Source of the DNA: Saprospiraceae bacterium
GTDB taxonomy: Bacteria; Bacteroidota; Bacteroidia; Chitinophagales; Saprospiraceae
DNA: 64,000 nucleotides
Direction of reading: 5' to 3'
Assembly (NCBI GenBank): GCA_016787525.1
Contig: JAEUUP010000044.1
Coordinates: forward strand, 1 to 64,000
Part shown: in pieces, positions 55,709 to 63,709 of the stretch
Numbering within the stretch: position 1 is the stretch's first letter
Layout of the letters: each line of letters opens with the position of its first letter
Program-made: the position numbers and the translations under genes
The notes under the pieces: generated by a model
The model's input: the letters and a program-made list of their open reading frames with translations, nothing else
Told to the model about the DNA's origin: nothing
Databases searched by the model: none

Positions 55709-57352
55709 TTATTGAGCGATGGTCAAAGGCAATGTCTTTTGACCATTTTCTGTTACAAAACGAACGAAATACAAGCCTGTTGATAAGTTTTGAATATTAA
55801 TTTCTGCTGCATGTACCCCCTCAGTAAAATACTGTTTTTGACCTTTGACAACAGTGCGTCCCATCAAATCTATCACACTCAGTTCTAGAGTTGTTGGTTT
55901 TTCTGTATTGAAAAATACAGTCGTAGCCGTATTGCGTTGGACAGGATTAGGTGCAACGACAGCTTTCAATTGATTGTCTGTCAACTCTTTTATCGCTACA
56001 CGTGAATTGTAAGGAGCTGTGTTGTAAGGTTCAACTTGTGGATTGAAGTTTGTCCAACCAGCCATCCAGTTTGTTGTTCCGAATGCTCCGATATAAGAAA
56101 CTTGTGTAAAGAACGTATTTGTCAAACGGGTATCTGTAAAAGAAGCACCTGTCGCAGCCACTGAACCTGTGTTCAAATCGAACAATGGAAATTTATAGTT
56201 GAATGGCGCTTTCATTTTGATGTCTGTGTAGGCTTTTGTAGAGTCATTGGCATTTGCTGCAAACCAAGCACGTACTGTTGTGCTGTTCACAATTGAGTCA
56301 AATTCAATAAAACGGACTTTATTTTCTGCTAGAATATTGTTTTTGAATTTTAAATCGCCATTGACTGCTGCTGCTGCTGTCAATTTGCCATCAATATCCA
56401 AACCTGCCACAGGCCAACCTGCAATAATTGAGTTGAAAATACTCGTGCGAGAGTTCAAACGAATCAAAGCGCCTTTACCAAATTTGGTGTTGAATACAGT
56501 TGTAGGTGTTGCTAAAGGACCTAAAACAGTCATATTACTGAATGTATTGGCTGTAAAAGGTGTGCGTGCAGAACCCGCTGCGTCGTTGTCTGACTCAAAC
56601 CCATTGGATGCACCTGCTGCGTCAGCAATAGCTGTGTCGCGCAAAGCCACCCCAAACTGAATATTGCCCCGATAGCCTAAGTCTGTGTCGAAATTGTCAT
56701 CTGTATTAGCATAAGAGACCAAATATTTAGCATTTACCGTGCCGCCGAAGAACTCATAGTCGTCATCGCCACCGTAGCTGCATTGGATGTATTCGAGCTT
56801 AGTGCCAGAGCCAACGCCACCTAAAGTCAAGCTGTTGACCTCTTTGTTGGGTTCAAATGGGAAACCACCGAATTCAATGCGCACGTATTTCAATGAGCCA
56901 GAGTTATCAGCATCGTCACTACCGCCATACAAGCCATCACCAGCCGCATTGTCAATGCCGCCTTCGATTTGACCCACACCTTGTACATTATTGTACTGCG
57001 TATTAGTTGTCGCTTTACCTAAAATGACAATACCTCCCCAGTCTCCAATGGTGCGTTGACCAGCAGGCTGTGCCGAAGTGAAGATAATAGGTTGTTGTAC
57101 TGTCCCTTCTGCCATCAATTTTGCGCCACGAGTCACGACTAAGGCACTTTTACTCAAACCTTTAATGATTGTTCCTGCAGGAATGGTCAGAGTTGCACCG
57201 TTTTTGATGTAAACATTGCCGCTGAGAATCCAGATTTTTGTATTTTCGATGGTGCGATTGGCTGTAATATCACCTTTTAGAGTGTCAATCGTCTGCGCTT
57301 TAAGCATAATTGTTGCAAAAACAACGAAAAATAAGGTGTAAATTTTTTTCAT
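55709..57352 (-). CDS. T9SS-secreted right-handed beta-helix-like protein
   Basis: 547 residues. Signal peptide (YTLFFVVFATIMLKAQ), then repeats typical of surface beta-helix proteins: KIWILSGNVYIKNGATLTI, GTIIKG and a Gly/Asp-rich central part (GGIDNAAGDGLYGGSDDADNSG). The T9SS sorting domain (VVAPNPVQRNTATTVFF to the end) is C-terminal. It is encoded downstream of the TonB receptor on the same strand with a 200-bp gap holding a hairpin. The pair recurs in Bacteroidota; a phosphate or metal connection is possible. A motif copy (55817) encodes FTEGVH inside the sorting domain. Confidence 0.8.
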   Translation of the reverse strand: MKKIYTLFFVVFATIMLKAQTIDTLKGDITANRTIENTKIWILSGNVYIKNGATLTIPAGTIIKGLSKSALVVTRGAKLMAEGTVQQPIIFTSAQPAGQRTIGDWGGIVILGKATTNTQYNNVQGVGQIEGGIDNAAGDGLYGGSDDADNSGSLKYVRIEFGGFPFEPNKEVNSLTLGGVGSGTKLEYIQCSYGGDDDYEFFGGTVNAKYLVSYANTDDNFDTDLGYRGNIQFGVALRDTAIADAAGASNGFESDNDAAGSARTPFTANTFSNMTVLGPLATPTTVFNTKFGKGALIRLNSRTSIFNSIIAGWPVAGLDIDGKLTAAAAVNGDLKFKNNILAENKVRFIEFDSIVNSTTVRAWFAANANDSTKAYTDIKMKAPFNYKFPLFDLNTGSVAATGASFTDTRLTNTFFTQVSYIGAFGTTNWMAGWTNFNPQVEPYNTAPYNSRVAIKELTDNQLKAVVAPNPVQRNTATTVFFNTEKPTTLELSVIDLMGRTVVKGQKQYFTEGVHAAEINIQNLSTGLYFVRFVTENGQKTLPLTIAQ

Positions 57353-57417
57353 TTAAAAAATGATTTTAGTTTTTAAAATTTATGATTTATTTCATCAAAT
57401 GTTATCCAATAAAACCC

Positions 57418-57462
57418 CGCGCCAATTCTGAAACCTAGATTAAAACTTGGCGCAAGGCTTTT
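57418..57462 (-). terminator. Hairpin between TonB receptor and beta-helix genes
   Basis: GCGCCAA (57429-57435 region) pairs with TTGGCGC around a 21-base loop, with a T run on the minus side. This may be an attenuator that lowers downstream expression. Confidence 0.45.
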
Positions 57463-57553
57463 TCTTTAAAAAATAAATTTATAAACAGTTGATAAACACC
57501 TCTAAACAGTGTATCACCAAAAATCTTCTTACTCGAAACCTTTTCCTTTGTGC

Positions 57554-60409
57554 TTAAAATTTATAATTGAAAGTCATGTTAATATTGGTACCGATGCGAC
57601 GACGCTCAATCAAATTATCTACTGAGGGGTCGTTGTCAAATTTTCCGTTTTGATTGTAATCTTGATAAAAAACAACTGGACGGTTCAGAATGTCAGATAT
57701 ATTGAAGCGAATTTCAGCCCATTCGCGTCCGTCTTGTTTCAATAGTTTTTTACTCAATTGGAAATCCAATAAAGCCCGAGGTGCTTCGTAGATATGAGGT
57801 TCAACAGATTGGTCATTTCCGACCTCTGAAATGCGGCGACCTATTTGGTTGAACAAAATTGTGCCACCCCAACCGTTTTCAGGGTTAGCATATTGTAAGC
57901 CACCATTGAGAATATAGCTTGATTGACCTTGCAAGGCGCGACGCTCTTCGCCTTTACCCGTTTCACCCAATGTCACTTCAGAATTGATATAGGCTAAATT
58001 TGTGAAAAGGGTCAAATTGTTGAAAATTGCATTGTCTTTGATGAAATTGAGCGATTTACGTGCTTCCAACTCCGCACCGACGTTGCGGGCAGATACGCCA
58101 TTTGAGAAGTTAACGGTGAAGGTGTTGATACCAGAAGTGTTATAAAACTCTTCAATTGGATTCACAAAATACTTATAGAACGTCGAAATAGAGAACACTT
58201 GACCACCAGAAGGGAACAATTCGTAGCGTAGATCAAGGTTATAAACATCCGCAGGTTTGAGGTTCGGGTTGCCTACAACACTACGATTACGCTCATAATC
58301 AAAGAATGAAAACGGAGATAATTCGCGCAATTCTGGACGGGAAACCGTCTTAGTCCCCGATAAACGCAGATTACTTTTTTCTGTCAAACCATAAATCAGA
58401 TTCACCGAAGGTAAAAGAGAATTAAAAGTCTCATCAATCACCAAAGGCGCATTGTTGACCTCAGAAACTAAGTACACAGGGTATGATTCAAAACGCACAC
58501 CCGCTACAGCCCTCAACTTTTCGGTCAGTTTGCCATCATACATGGCGAAAGCAGAGGCGATTTTAGTCGTTGCATTGTAAGAGTCGCTGCCACTTGTGGC
58601 TTCGCGATAGTAAATAGTGGAGGGAGAAATATTTTTAGCATCAAAAATTTCTACTTGCGGTGACTTCAAGATGCGTTGTAATTCAGAAAAATTGCCACCT
58701 GTTCTTGATACAATACCAAAAATACGCGCTGAAAAATCACGCTCGCGTTGCAAATAACCTACGCCAGCCTTGACATTACTTGATCTACTGAGGGGGTAAC
58801 TGACATCAGCATTGAAGTTGAAAGTAGATTCGTTCAAACTTGAATACAACTTGCCTGAGTTGGTTGGCGATGGTACTGAGGGGATTGATGCTAAATATTC
58901 ATCATCGGAAGATGAGAAATTTTTGTTATAACGCATCTGACGTTGGTTAGGCATATTGCGGTTAACCTTGTTGTAAGCTGCAATCCATTTTAATTTCAAA
59001 CGTCCCATTTCACCAAAAACGTGGTCGCCTGTCAATTGACTGTTGAATAATTGTGCCGAACGGTAACGAGCGAGGTTAGAACGATCGTCTTCTTCTGTGA
59101 TGAAGTTTTTGCCCGTGCGCGAAAGGAAAACATCGTCCGTTGAGATATTGAAGTTATTTTTGAGTGAAATTTTGTTTTTATCATTCAACTTATAAGATAC
59201 ATTGAACAAAACACCATTCAAATAATTCGTTGAGTAGCGCACATCATCATAGTCGTCATTTGCTTGGCGAATAGAAAAGTTGCTGCGCTCGATGTTCACA
59301 ATGCGTTGCTGACGGTTGTAGGTCACGCCCAAAATAGCACCCAAACGTGATTCTTCGCCTAATTTTTTACTCCAACCTGTCGAGAATTGTAAACCCATAT
59401 TGGGTGCAGCTGTTTTCTGCTCATAGCCCCAATCATTGCTGAAAACAGTCGAATATTGTGCTAATTGACTTGGATTACCCGAGACAAAATCTTTTGATAC
59501 TGCCACATTTGTCGGCAATGCACGAACGCCACCGTCAATGCCCAACCAATCTGTTTTGCCTGCAATGGTTGAGGCTAAAAATGGATTACCTTGTGTGTTG
59601 GTGTTTATACCCGAACTGATTTGCAAGTTCACAAAATTTTCGTCAGGAATATCTTTTGTCACCAACTGAATCAAGCCACCTGCAAAGTCGCCATACATGT
59701 CAGGCGTAGCTGTTTTGTTCACTAAAATATTGTCAATCAACGAGGAAGGAAACATATCGAATGAAAAAGCGCGTTTTTCAGTCTCCGTACTGGGCAATAA
59801 CGCCCCATTGACCATTGCTAAATTGTAGCGATCACTCAAACCACGGATGATGGGGAATTTGTTGTCTTGAACCGTCACGCCACTCACACGGCGCAATACT
59901 TCAGCCGTCGAACGGTCGGGGCTGCGTTTGATGGCTTCTCCCGAAAGACCATCCGAAACGGCAATATTATTTTTTTGAAGTGTCAGAAGTGCGTTGACCG
60001 TTTCTTGTTTGCGTTTAGCCGTCACGACAACACCTTCGCCATTTTGAGCTGTCAGAACGGCTGTTTCTTCTGCAATATTAATATCTGTGGTCGTCGTTAA
60101 ATTACTACCAACTTTCACATCTTCTACAATCTTTTTGGCATAACCGACATAAGTGATTTCTAATTTATAGATCCCAATCGGTACATTCTCGATATAATAA
60201 ACACCATCCAAGTCAGTTTGGGTCGCATACTGAGGGGGGCCTGCACTGACTCTCACAGTTGCTCCGACGATGGTCTCGCCAGATTTTGCGTCCATAATTT
60301 TACCAGTGATTTTGCCCGTTTGTTGAGCAGAAAGGATAGAAAGTGTTGAAAAAAGTACGATAATAAGGGAAATGACCTTGCTAAATTTGTTTTTTACGTT
60401 GTAATACAT
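57554..60409 (-). CDS. TonB-dependent outer membrane receptor with carboxypeptidase-like plug
   Basis: 951 residues. A signal peptide precedes a CarboxypepD_reg-like domain (GKITGKIMDAKSGETIVGAT), then a plug (RRVSGVTVQDNKFPIIRGLSDRYN) and a 22-strand-like barrel ending in Phe (NINMTFNYKF). This is the Bacteroidota TonB-dependent receptor type that imports substrates too large for porins. Its ligand is unknown. Upstream lie a promoter and three 11-bp repeats of the PhoB-operator kind, so phosphate or similar regulation is plausible. Motif copies encode DPSV, YPLS, IPSV and PPQY (57621, 58787, 58875, 60229). Confidence 0.9.
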   Translation of the reverse strand: MYYNVKNKFSKVISLIIVLFSTLSILSAQQTGKITGKIMDAKSGETIVGATVRVSAGPPQYATQTDLDGVYYIENVPIGIYKLEITYVGYAKKIVEDVKVGSNLTTTTDINIAEETAVLTAQNGEGVVVTAKRKQETVNALLTLQKNNIAVSDGLSGEAIKRSPDRSTAEVLRRVSGVTVQDNKFPIIRGLSDRYNLAMVNGALLPSTETEKRAFSFDMFPSSLIDNILVNKTATPDMYGDFAGGLIQLVTKDIPDENFVNLQISSGINTNTQGNPFLASTIAGKTDWLGIDGGVRALPTNVAVSKDFVSGNPSQLAQYSTVFSNDWGYEQKTAAPNMGLQFSTGWSKKLGEESRLGAILGVTYNRQQRIVNIERSNFSIRQANDDYDDVRYSTNYLNGVLFNVSYKLNDKNKISLKNNFNISTDDVFLSRTGKNFITEEDDRSNLARYRSAQLFNSQLTGDHVFGEMGRLKLKWIAAYNKVNRNMPNQRQMRYNKNFSSSDDEYLASIPSVPSPTNSGKLYSSLNESTFNFNADVSYPLSRSSNVKAGVGYLQRERDFSARIFGIVSRTGGNFSELQRILKSPQVEIFDAKNISPSTIYYREATSGSDSYNATTKIASAFAMYDGKLTEKLRAVAGVRFESYPVYLVSEVNNAPLVIDETFNSLLPSVNLIYGLTEKSNLRLSGTKTVSRPELRELSPFSFFDYERNRSVVGNPNLKPADVYNLDLRYELFPSGGQVFSISTFYKYFVNPIEEFYNTSGINTFTVNFSNGVSARNVGAELEARKSLNFIKDNAIFNNLTLFTNLAYINSEVTLGETGKGEERRALQGQSSYILNGGLQYANPENGWGGTILFNQIGRRISEVGNDQSVEPHIYEAPRALLDFQLSKKLLKQDGREWAEIRFNISDILNRPVVFYQDYNQNGKFDNDPSVDNLIERRRIGTNINMTFNYKF

Positions 60410-60440
60410 GAGCGAAAAATTTGATTATTTAAATTCGCTG

Positions 60441-60497
60441 CAAAGTTCACAACGCAATGTAAATTCAAAATGAAGCCCAGATTAAGTTTATGTTAAG
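60441..60497 (-). promoter_or_regulatory. TonB-receptor promoter with 11-bp-periodic direct repeats
   Basis: On the minus strand CTTAAC, CTTAAT and CTTCAT (complements begin at 60492, 60481 and 60470) are spaced exactly 11 bp apart. Downstream are a TTTTG (60466-60470), 17 bp, and GAACTTTG (60441-60448, one mismatch to TAnnTTTG). The layout resembles a PhoB-type direct-repeat operator overlapping the -33 region. Confidence 0.6.
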
Positions 60498-60517
60498 CAT
60501 AGAGGGAAAATTTTAAA

Positions 60518-60553
60518 AGCCCCTAAAAACCATTTGACAGGTCTTTAAGGGCT
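60518..60553 (-). terminator. Terminator between the two 11-bp-repeat regulatory regions
   Basis: A 14-bp stem with two mismatches (60518-60531 with 60540-60553), loop ATTTGACA, followed on the minus strand by TTTTAAAATTTT. Confidence 0.6.
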
Positions 60554-60601
60554 ACCTAATATTCAAAAATGTATATTAATCTTTTTTTGTAGAATCACAG
60601 G

Positions 60602-60797
60602 GCAATACTTCGGTAATTTTTTAGTTGAAAAACGGCGGCTTCGCCGCCGAAAAAAAGGGGAATGAAGTGAGGTTTTAATTTTTTGCAAGCTCGGGCTGCG
60701 TCCGAGCTTGCAAAAAATTAAAACCTCACTCCGAAAAGTCCACTCCGCCGCCGCAAGCGGCGTTATTTACGCTTAAAAAACTACTAATAGTATTGCT
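60602..60797. repeat. Nested hairpin element C
   Basis: The central perfect 29-bp stem (60666-60694 with 60702-60730) has a 7-base loop. GC-rich CGGCGG/CCGCCG arms and AT-rich outer arms (GCAATACT at 60602 against AGTATTGC at 60790) complete the nested structure. CTCACTCCGAAAA to the right of the stem and TTTTTTGCAAGC inside it recall element A. No motif copy is in it. Confidence 0.75.
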
Positions 60798-60807
60798 AAG
60801 AGCATTG

Positions 60808-60864
60808 CAAAATTAAAAGCTCAATATGAAGTCAATATGAAGCTAAGATTAAGTTTGTGTTAAG
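60808..60864 (-). promoter_or_regulatory. Second 11-bp-periodic operator and promoter
   Basis: Four hexamers on the minus strand (CTTAAC, CTTAAT, CTTCAT, CTTCAT; complements begin at 60859, 60848, 60837 and 60826) are exactly 11 bp apart. A TTG (60833-60835), 17 bp and TAATTTTG (60808-60815) follow. It is a duplicate of the arrangement at 60441-60497 with the same spacing. The remaining part of 60865-61038, before the PIG-L gene, shows nothing clear. Confidence 0.6.
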
Positions 60865-61038
60865 TAATGTGGAGAAGAAGACTCTGAGTTAACAACTCGT
60901 TTGGCTAACTCAATTATTCTTTCGTCGCAAGAATGAAACTCTGAATTGGCTGTTTCAATAAAAAACTTTAACATTACGTTCATTTTAAGAAATGTTATTT
61001 TTTATTTTTTTAAACTATTGGTATTCAGAATTTTAAAA

Positions 61039-63582
61039 ATGAAAATTTATAAAAATTGGCTTCTTTGCCCACTCTTTTTACTACTTAATTTTTTATCTAT
61101 CAATGCCCAAGTCGCACCTAAAAAACCGACTTCGGCAGATATTTACGATGCTATTCGCAAACTCAATACGCTCGGCTCTGTGCTGTATGTAGCGGCGCAT
61201 CCCGACGATGAAAACACGCGCTTGATTGCTTATATGGCAAACGAAAAGCGTATGCACACCACCTATTTGTCGCTCACACGGGGCGACGGTGGACAAAATC
61301 TGATTGGAACAGAATTGCGTGAGATGCTCGGTGTTTTACGGACGCAAGAATTGCTCATGGCGCGTTCGGTTGACGGTGGTAAGCAATTGTTCAGTCGTGC
61401 CAACGATTTTGGTTTCTCGAAGTCACCTGCCGAGACGATGGCGATTTGGAACAAAAAAGAAGTATTGTCAGATGTGGTTTGGGCGATTCGTAAAACGCAA
61501 CCCGACATCATCATCAATCGCTTTTCGCAAGATACAACGGTGGATACACATGGACACCACACATCGTCTGCCATTCTTTCAGAAGAAGCGTTTAATCTCG
61601 CTGCCGACCCCTCAGTATTTCCTGAACAATTGAAGTACGTGCACGTGTGGCAACCTAAACGTTTGTTTTTCAATACATCATGGTTTTTTTATGGCAGCCA
61701 AGAGAAATTTGAAGCAGCCAATAAAGACAAGATGTTGAAGCTCGACATCGGCGTTTTCTATCCTACAAAAGGTAAATCGAACAACGAAATCGCTGCCGAA
61801 TCGCGCTCAATGCACAAATGCCAAGGCATGGGTATGTTGAGTTCGCGTGGTAGCGACCCCGAATATTTGGACTTTTTGAAAGGTCCGCTTGGCAAACCAA
61901 CCAATGGCGACCCTCTGCAAGGCATCAATACGACTTGGAATCGCTTGGGTACTGAGGGGGGCGAAATTGGAAAAGTATTGGAAGGCGTTGAGCGCAATTT
62001 CAAATTTGAAAATCCTGCAGCAAGTGTTCCAGCCTTAGTTTCGGCTATGAAATTGATCGAAAAACTCAATGACCCTTTTTGGAAAGAGAAAAAATTAGCG
62101 GACATTAAAGAACTAATCCGCTGGTGTTCAGGACTTTACCTTGAAGTGGCTACGAATACAGCCGCCGCCGTAGCAGGACAAAGCGTTGATTTCACTATCG
62201 AAGCTGTCAATCGTTCAACGGCAAATGTAAAAGTGACTTCCATTGAGTTTTTAGGTTTGAAAAAGGATACAACAGTGAATTTCGATATGACGAACAATAT
62301 CCGCAAGTTGTTCCGTATGAAAATGACCATGCCCAATGAATTGAGCTTTACAAGTCCTTATTGGCTGAAAGACAAAGCAACCTTGGGTCTGTATCGTGTG
62401 GACGACCAACTACTGAGGGGTCTGCCCGAAACGCCTCGGACAGTACGCGCCAAATTCAATCTGGTCATCGAGGGATTACCGATGACTTACGAGACGGATA
62501 TTGTTAATCGCTACGATGCACCTGCCAAAGGGGAACTCTATCGCCCCTTTGAAGTGACCCCCTCAGTATTTGTGAATCAAATAGAAAAAGTCTATGTTTT
62601 TGGTGATAATGAGCCTAAAGAAGTTGGTTTTGTCGTCAAATCAGGAGCTGACGGCATCGAAGGTATGCTCAAACCCGAAGTGCCAAACGGTTGGACTCTT
62701 GAGCCGCAATCTCAAAACTTCAAACTCAAAATCAAAGGTGAAGAAACGGTTTTGACTTTCAAACTCACACCACCCAAAGGGGAAAGTGAAGCCAATATCA
62801 TCTCGAAAGCCTATTTGAAAAATAAAGACAACTACGAACCTGTACCAACTAATGCCGTCCGAATCATCGAATATGACCACATTCCGACGCAGACTGTTTT
62901 GTACCCATCAGAAGCCAAAGTTGTCAAATTAGACATCAAAAAACGCGGTATCAACATTGGCTACGTCATGGGCGCAGGTGACGATATGCCTGCTTGTTTG
63001 GAACAAATTGGCTACCAAGTGACTGAAATAAAAGATGCAGATTTCCAACACGAAGGTAAATTACAAAGTTTCGATGCCATTGTCGTGGGCATTCGGGCTT
63101 ACAATACTAAAGAAAAATTGAAATTTTACAACGAAAAACTGTTGAAATACGTGGAAAACGGCGGGACGATGGTTGTTCAATACAATACAGCTGGGCGTGA
63201 TTTGCAATTACAACAATTCGGCCCTTATCCATTCAAATTGGGTCGTGGTCGCACAACAGAAGAAGATGCGCCGATTCGCGTTTTGAAGCCAGAACATCCT
63301 GTTATGAATATCCCCAATAAAATCACGCAAAAGGATTTTAATGGTTGGGTGCAAGAGCGTGGTTTGTATTTTCTTTCAGAATGGGACTCAAAATATGAAG
63401 CCATTTTGAGTTGTAACGATACCAACGAAAAGCCCGAAGATGGTGGTTTGGTCGTTGCCAAACACGGCAAAGGTTGGTATGTTTACACAGGCTATTCATT
63501 TTTTAGAGAGTTACCTGCGGGTGTATCAGGCGCATATCGCTTATTTGCCAATTTGTTGTCATTGGGTAAGGCACTGCCTTAG
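61039..63582 (+). CDS. PIG-L family deacetylase with C-terminal ThuA-like domain
   Basis: 847 residues from the ATG at 61039 (signal peptide KIYKNWLLCPLFLLLNFLSINAQ); the TTG at 60946 extension is rejected. The PIG-L/LmbE core has AAHPDDENTRLIAY (AHPDDE zinc and catalytic residues) and HGHHTSSAIL (third zinc ligand), so removal of N-acetyl groups from a sugar is expected outside the cytoplasm. A long middle region of beta domains follows. Residues about 650-847 (GYVMGAGDDMPACLEQIGYQ to ENGGTMVVQYNT) resemble a ThuA/glutamine-amidotransferase-like fold. Motif copies encode DPSV, GTEGG, LLRG and TPSV (61608, 61951, 62412, 62559). Confidence 0.85.
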   Translation: MKIYKNWLLCPLFLLLNFLSINAQVAPKKPTSADIYDAIRKLNTLGSVLYVAAHPDDENTRLIAYMANEKRMHTTYLSLTRGDGGQNLIGTELREMLGVLRTQELLMARSVDGGKQLFSRANDFGFSKSPAETMAIWNKKEVLSDVVWAIRKTQPDIIINRFSQDTTVDTHGHHTSSAILSEEAFNLAADPSVFPEQLKYVHVWQPKRLFFNTSWFFYGSQEKFEAANKDKMLKLDIGVFYPTKGKSNNEIAAESRSMHKCQGMGMLSSRGSDPEYLDFLKGPLGKPTNGDPLQGINTTWNRLGTEGGEIGKVLEGVERNFKFENPAASVPALVSAMKLIEKLNDPFWKEKKLADIKELIRWCSGLYLEVATNTAAAVAGQSVDFTIEAVNRSTANVKVTSIEFLGLKKDTTVNFDMTNNIRKLFRMKMTMPNELSFTSPYWLKDKATLGLYRVDDQLLRGLPETPRTVRAKFNLVIEGLPMTYETDIVNRYDAPAKGELYRPFEVTPSVFVNQIEKVYVFGDNEPKEVGFVVKSGADGIEGMLKPEVPNGWTLEPQSQNFKLKIKGEETVLTFKLTPPKGESEANIISKAYLKNKDNYEPVPTNAVRIIEYDHIPTQTVLYPSEAKVVKLDIKKRGINIGYVMGAGDDMPACLEQIGYQVTEIKDADFQHEGKLQSFDAIVVGIRAYNTKEKLKFYNEKLLKYVENGGTMVVQYNTAGRDLQLQQFGPYPFKLGRGRTTEEDAPIRVLKPEHPVMNIPNKITQKDFNGWVQERGLYFLSEWDSKYEAILSCNDTNEKPEDGGLVVAKHGKGWYVYTGYSFFRELPAGVSGAYRLFANLLSLGKALP

Positions 63583-63603
63583 AAGTTAACGGGAAAGCAA
63601 CGA

Positions 63604-63679
63604 AGCAACGAAGCAACGACGGAGAAGTTCAGAACTTCTCCGTCGTTAGTTGTCGTTAGTTGTCGTTAGTTGTTGCCCT
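63604..63679. repeat. Short tandem repeats around a palindrome
   Basis: A perfect palindrome with 16-bp arms (63615-63630 and 63632-63647) is flanked on the left by three CAACGAAG-type 8-bp units and on the right by three AGTTGTCGTT 10-bp units. The palindrome can act as terminator of the PIG-L gene. Confidence 0.75.
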
Positions 63680-63709
63680 GCTGTTTTCTATCATAAACAA
63701 CTCAAATCT

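Larger units (their letters stand above)
60505..60800 (-). ncRNA. Candidate small RNA built on hairpin element C
   Basis: A promoter-like TAATTTTG (60808-60815) reads into hairpin element C and ends at a terminator-like hairpin with a T-rich tail (60518-60553). This would give about a 280-300 base RNA on the minus strand. No reading frame of note is inside. A simpler alternative is an unused promoter duplicated ahead of the TonB receptor. Confidence 0.35.
1..62567. repeat. Dispersed word ACTGAGGGG, 70 copies (uptake-sequence-like)
   Basis: Exact copies were found by reading both strands. First bases of ACTGAGGGG on +: 1, 324, 1508, 4907, 5341, 5515, 11048, 14532, 15788, 16642, 19030, 20254, 21634, 21736, 24313, 24973, 25987, 26168, 30772, 32317, 34056, 34439, 35142, 35377, 37652, 38363, 39435, 42480, 44202, 45054, 47657, 48923, 51200, 52779, 53177, 57621, 58787, 58875, 60229, 61951, 62412. 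First bases of CCCCTCAGT (minus copies): 3466, 9595, 12582, 12872, 13490, 15424, 20737, 23289, 26843, 28508, 28825, 29377, 37178, 38723, 39967, 41294, 41462, 42734, 46205, 47237, 48593, 49477, 49975, 52091, 53386, 55483, 55817, 61608, 62559. The base before is usually T. The G run is 4-7 long and is mostly followed by T. Fifty-nine copies are coding: TEG 21, LRG 7, PSV 16, PLS 10, PQ(Y) 5. Function is unknown. Confidence 0.95.

Noticed and set aside
1-62567. ACTGAGGGG as an insertion sequence or transposon end
   Set aside because: Copies are short, lack larger shared flanks and sit in frame within conserved genes without gaps.
1-62567. ACTGAGGGG as a promoter or ribosome-binding element
   Set aside because: Most copies are inside genes and in both orientations, without fixed distance to starts.
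1-62567. ACTGAGGGG as an FtsK-orienting (KOPS) or Chi-type word
   Set aside because: Such words are expected to be strongly strand-biased; 41 to 29 is too even, though this needs the whole chromosome.
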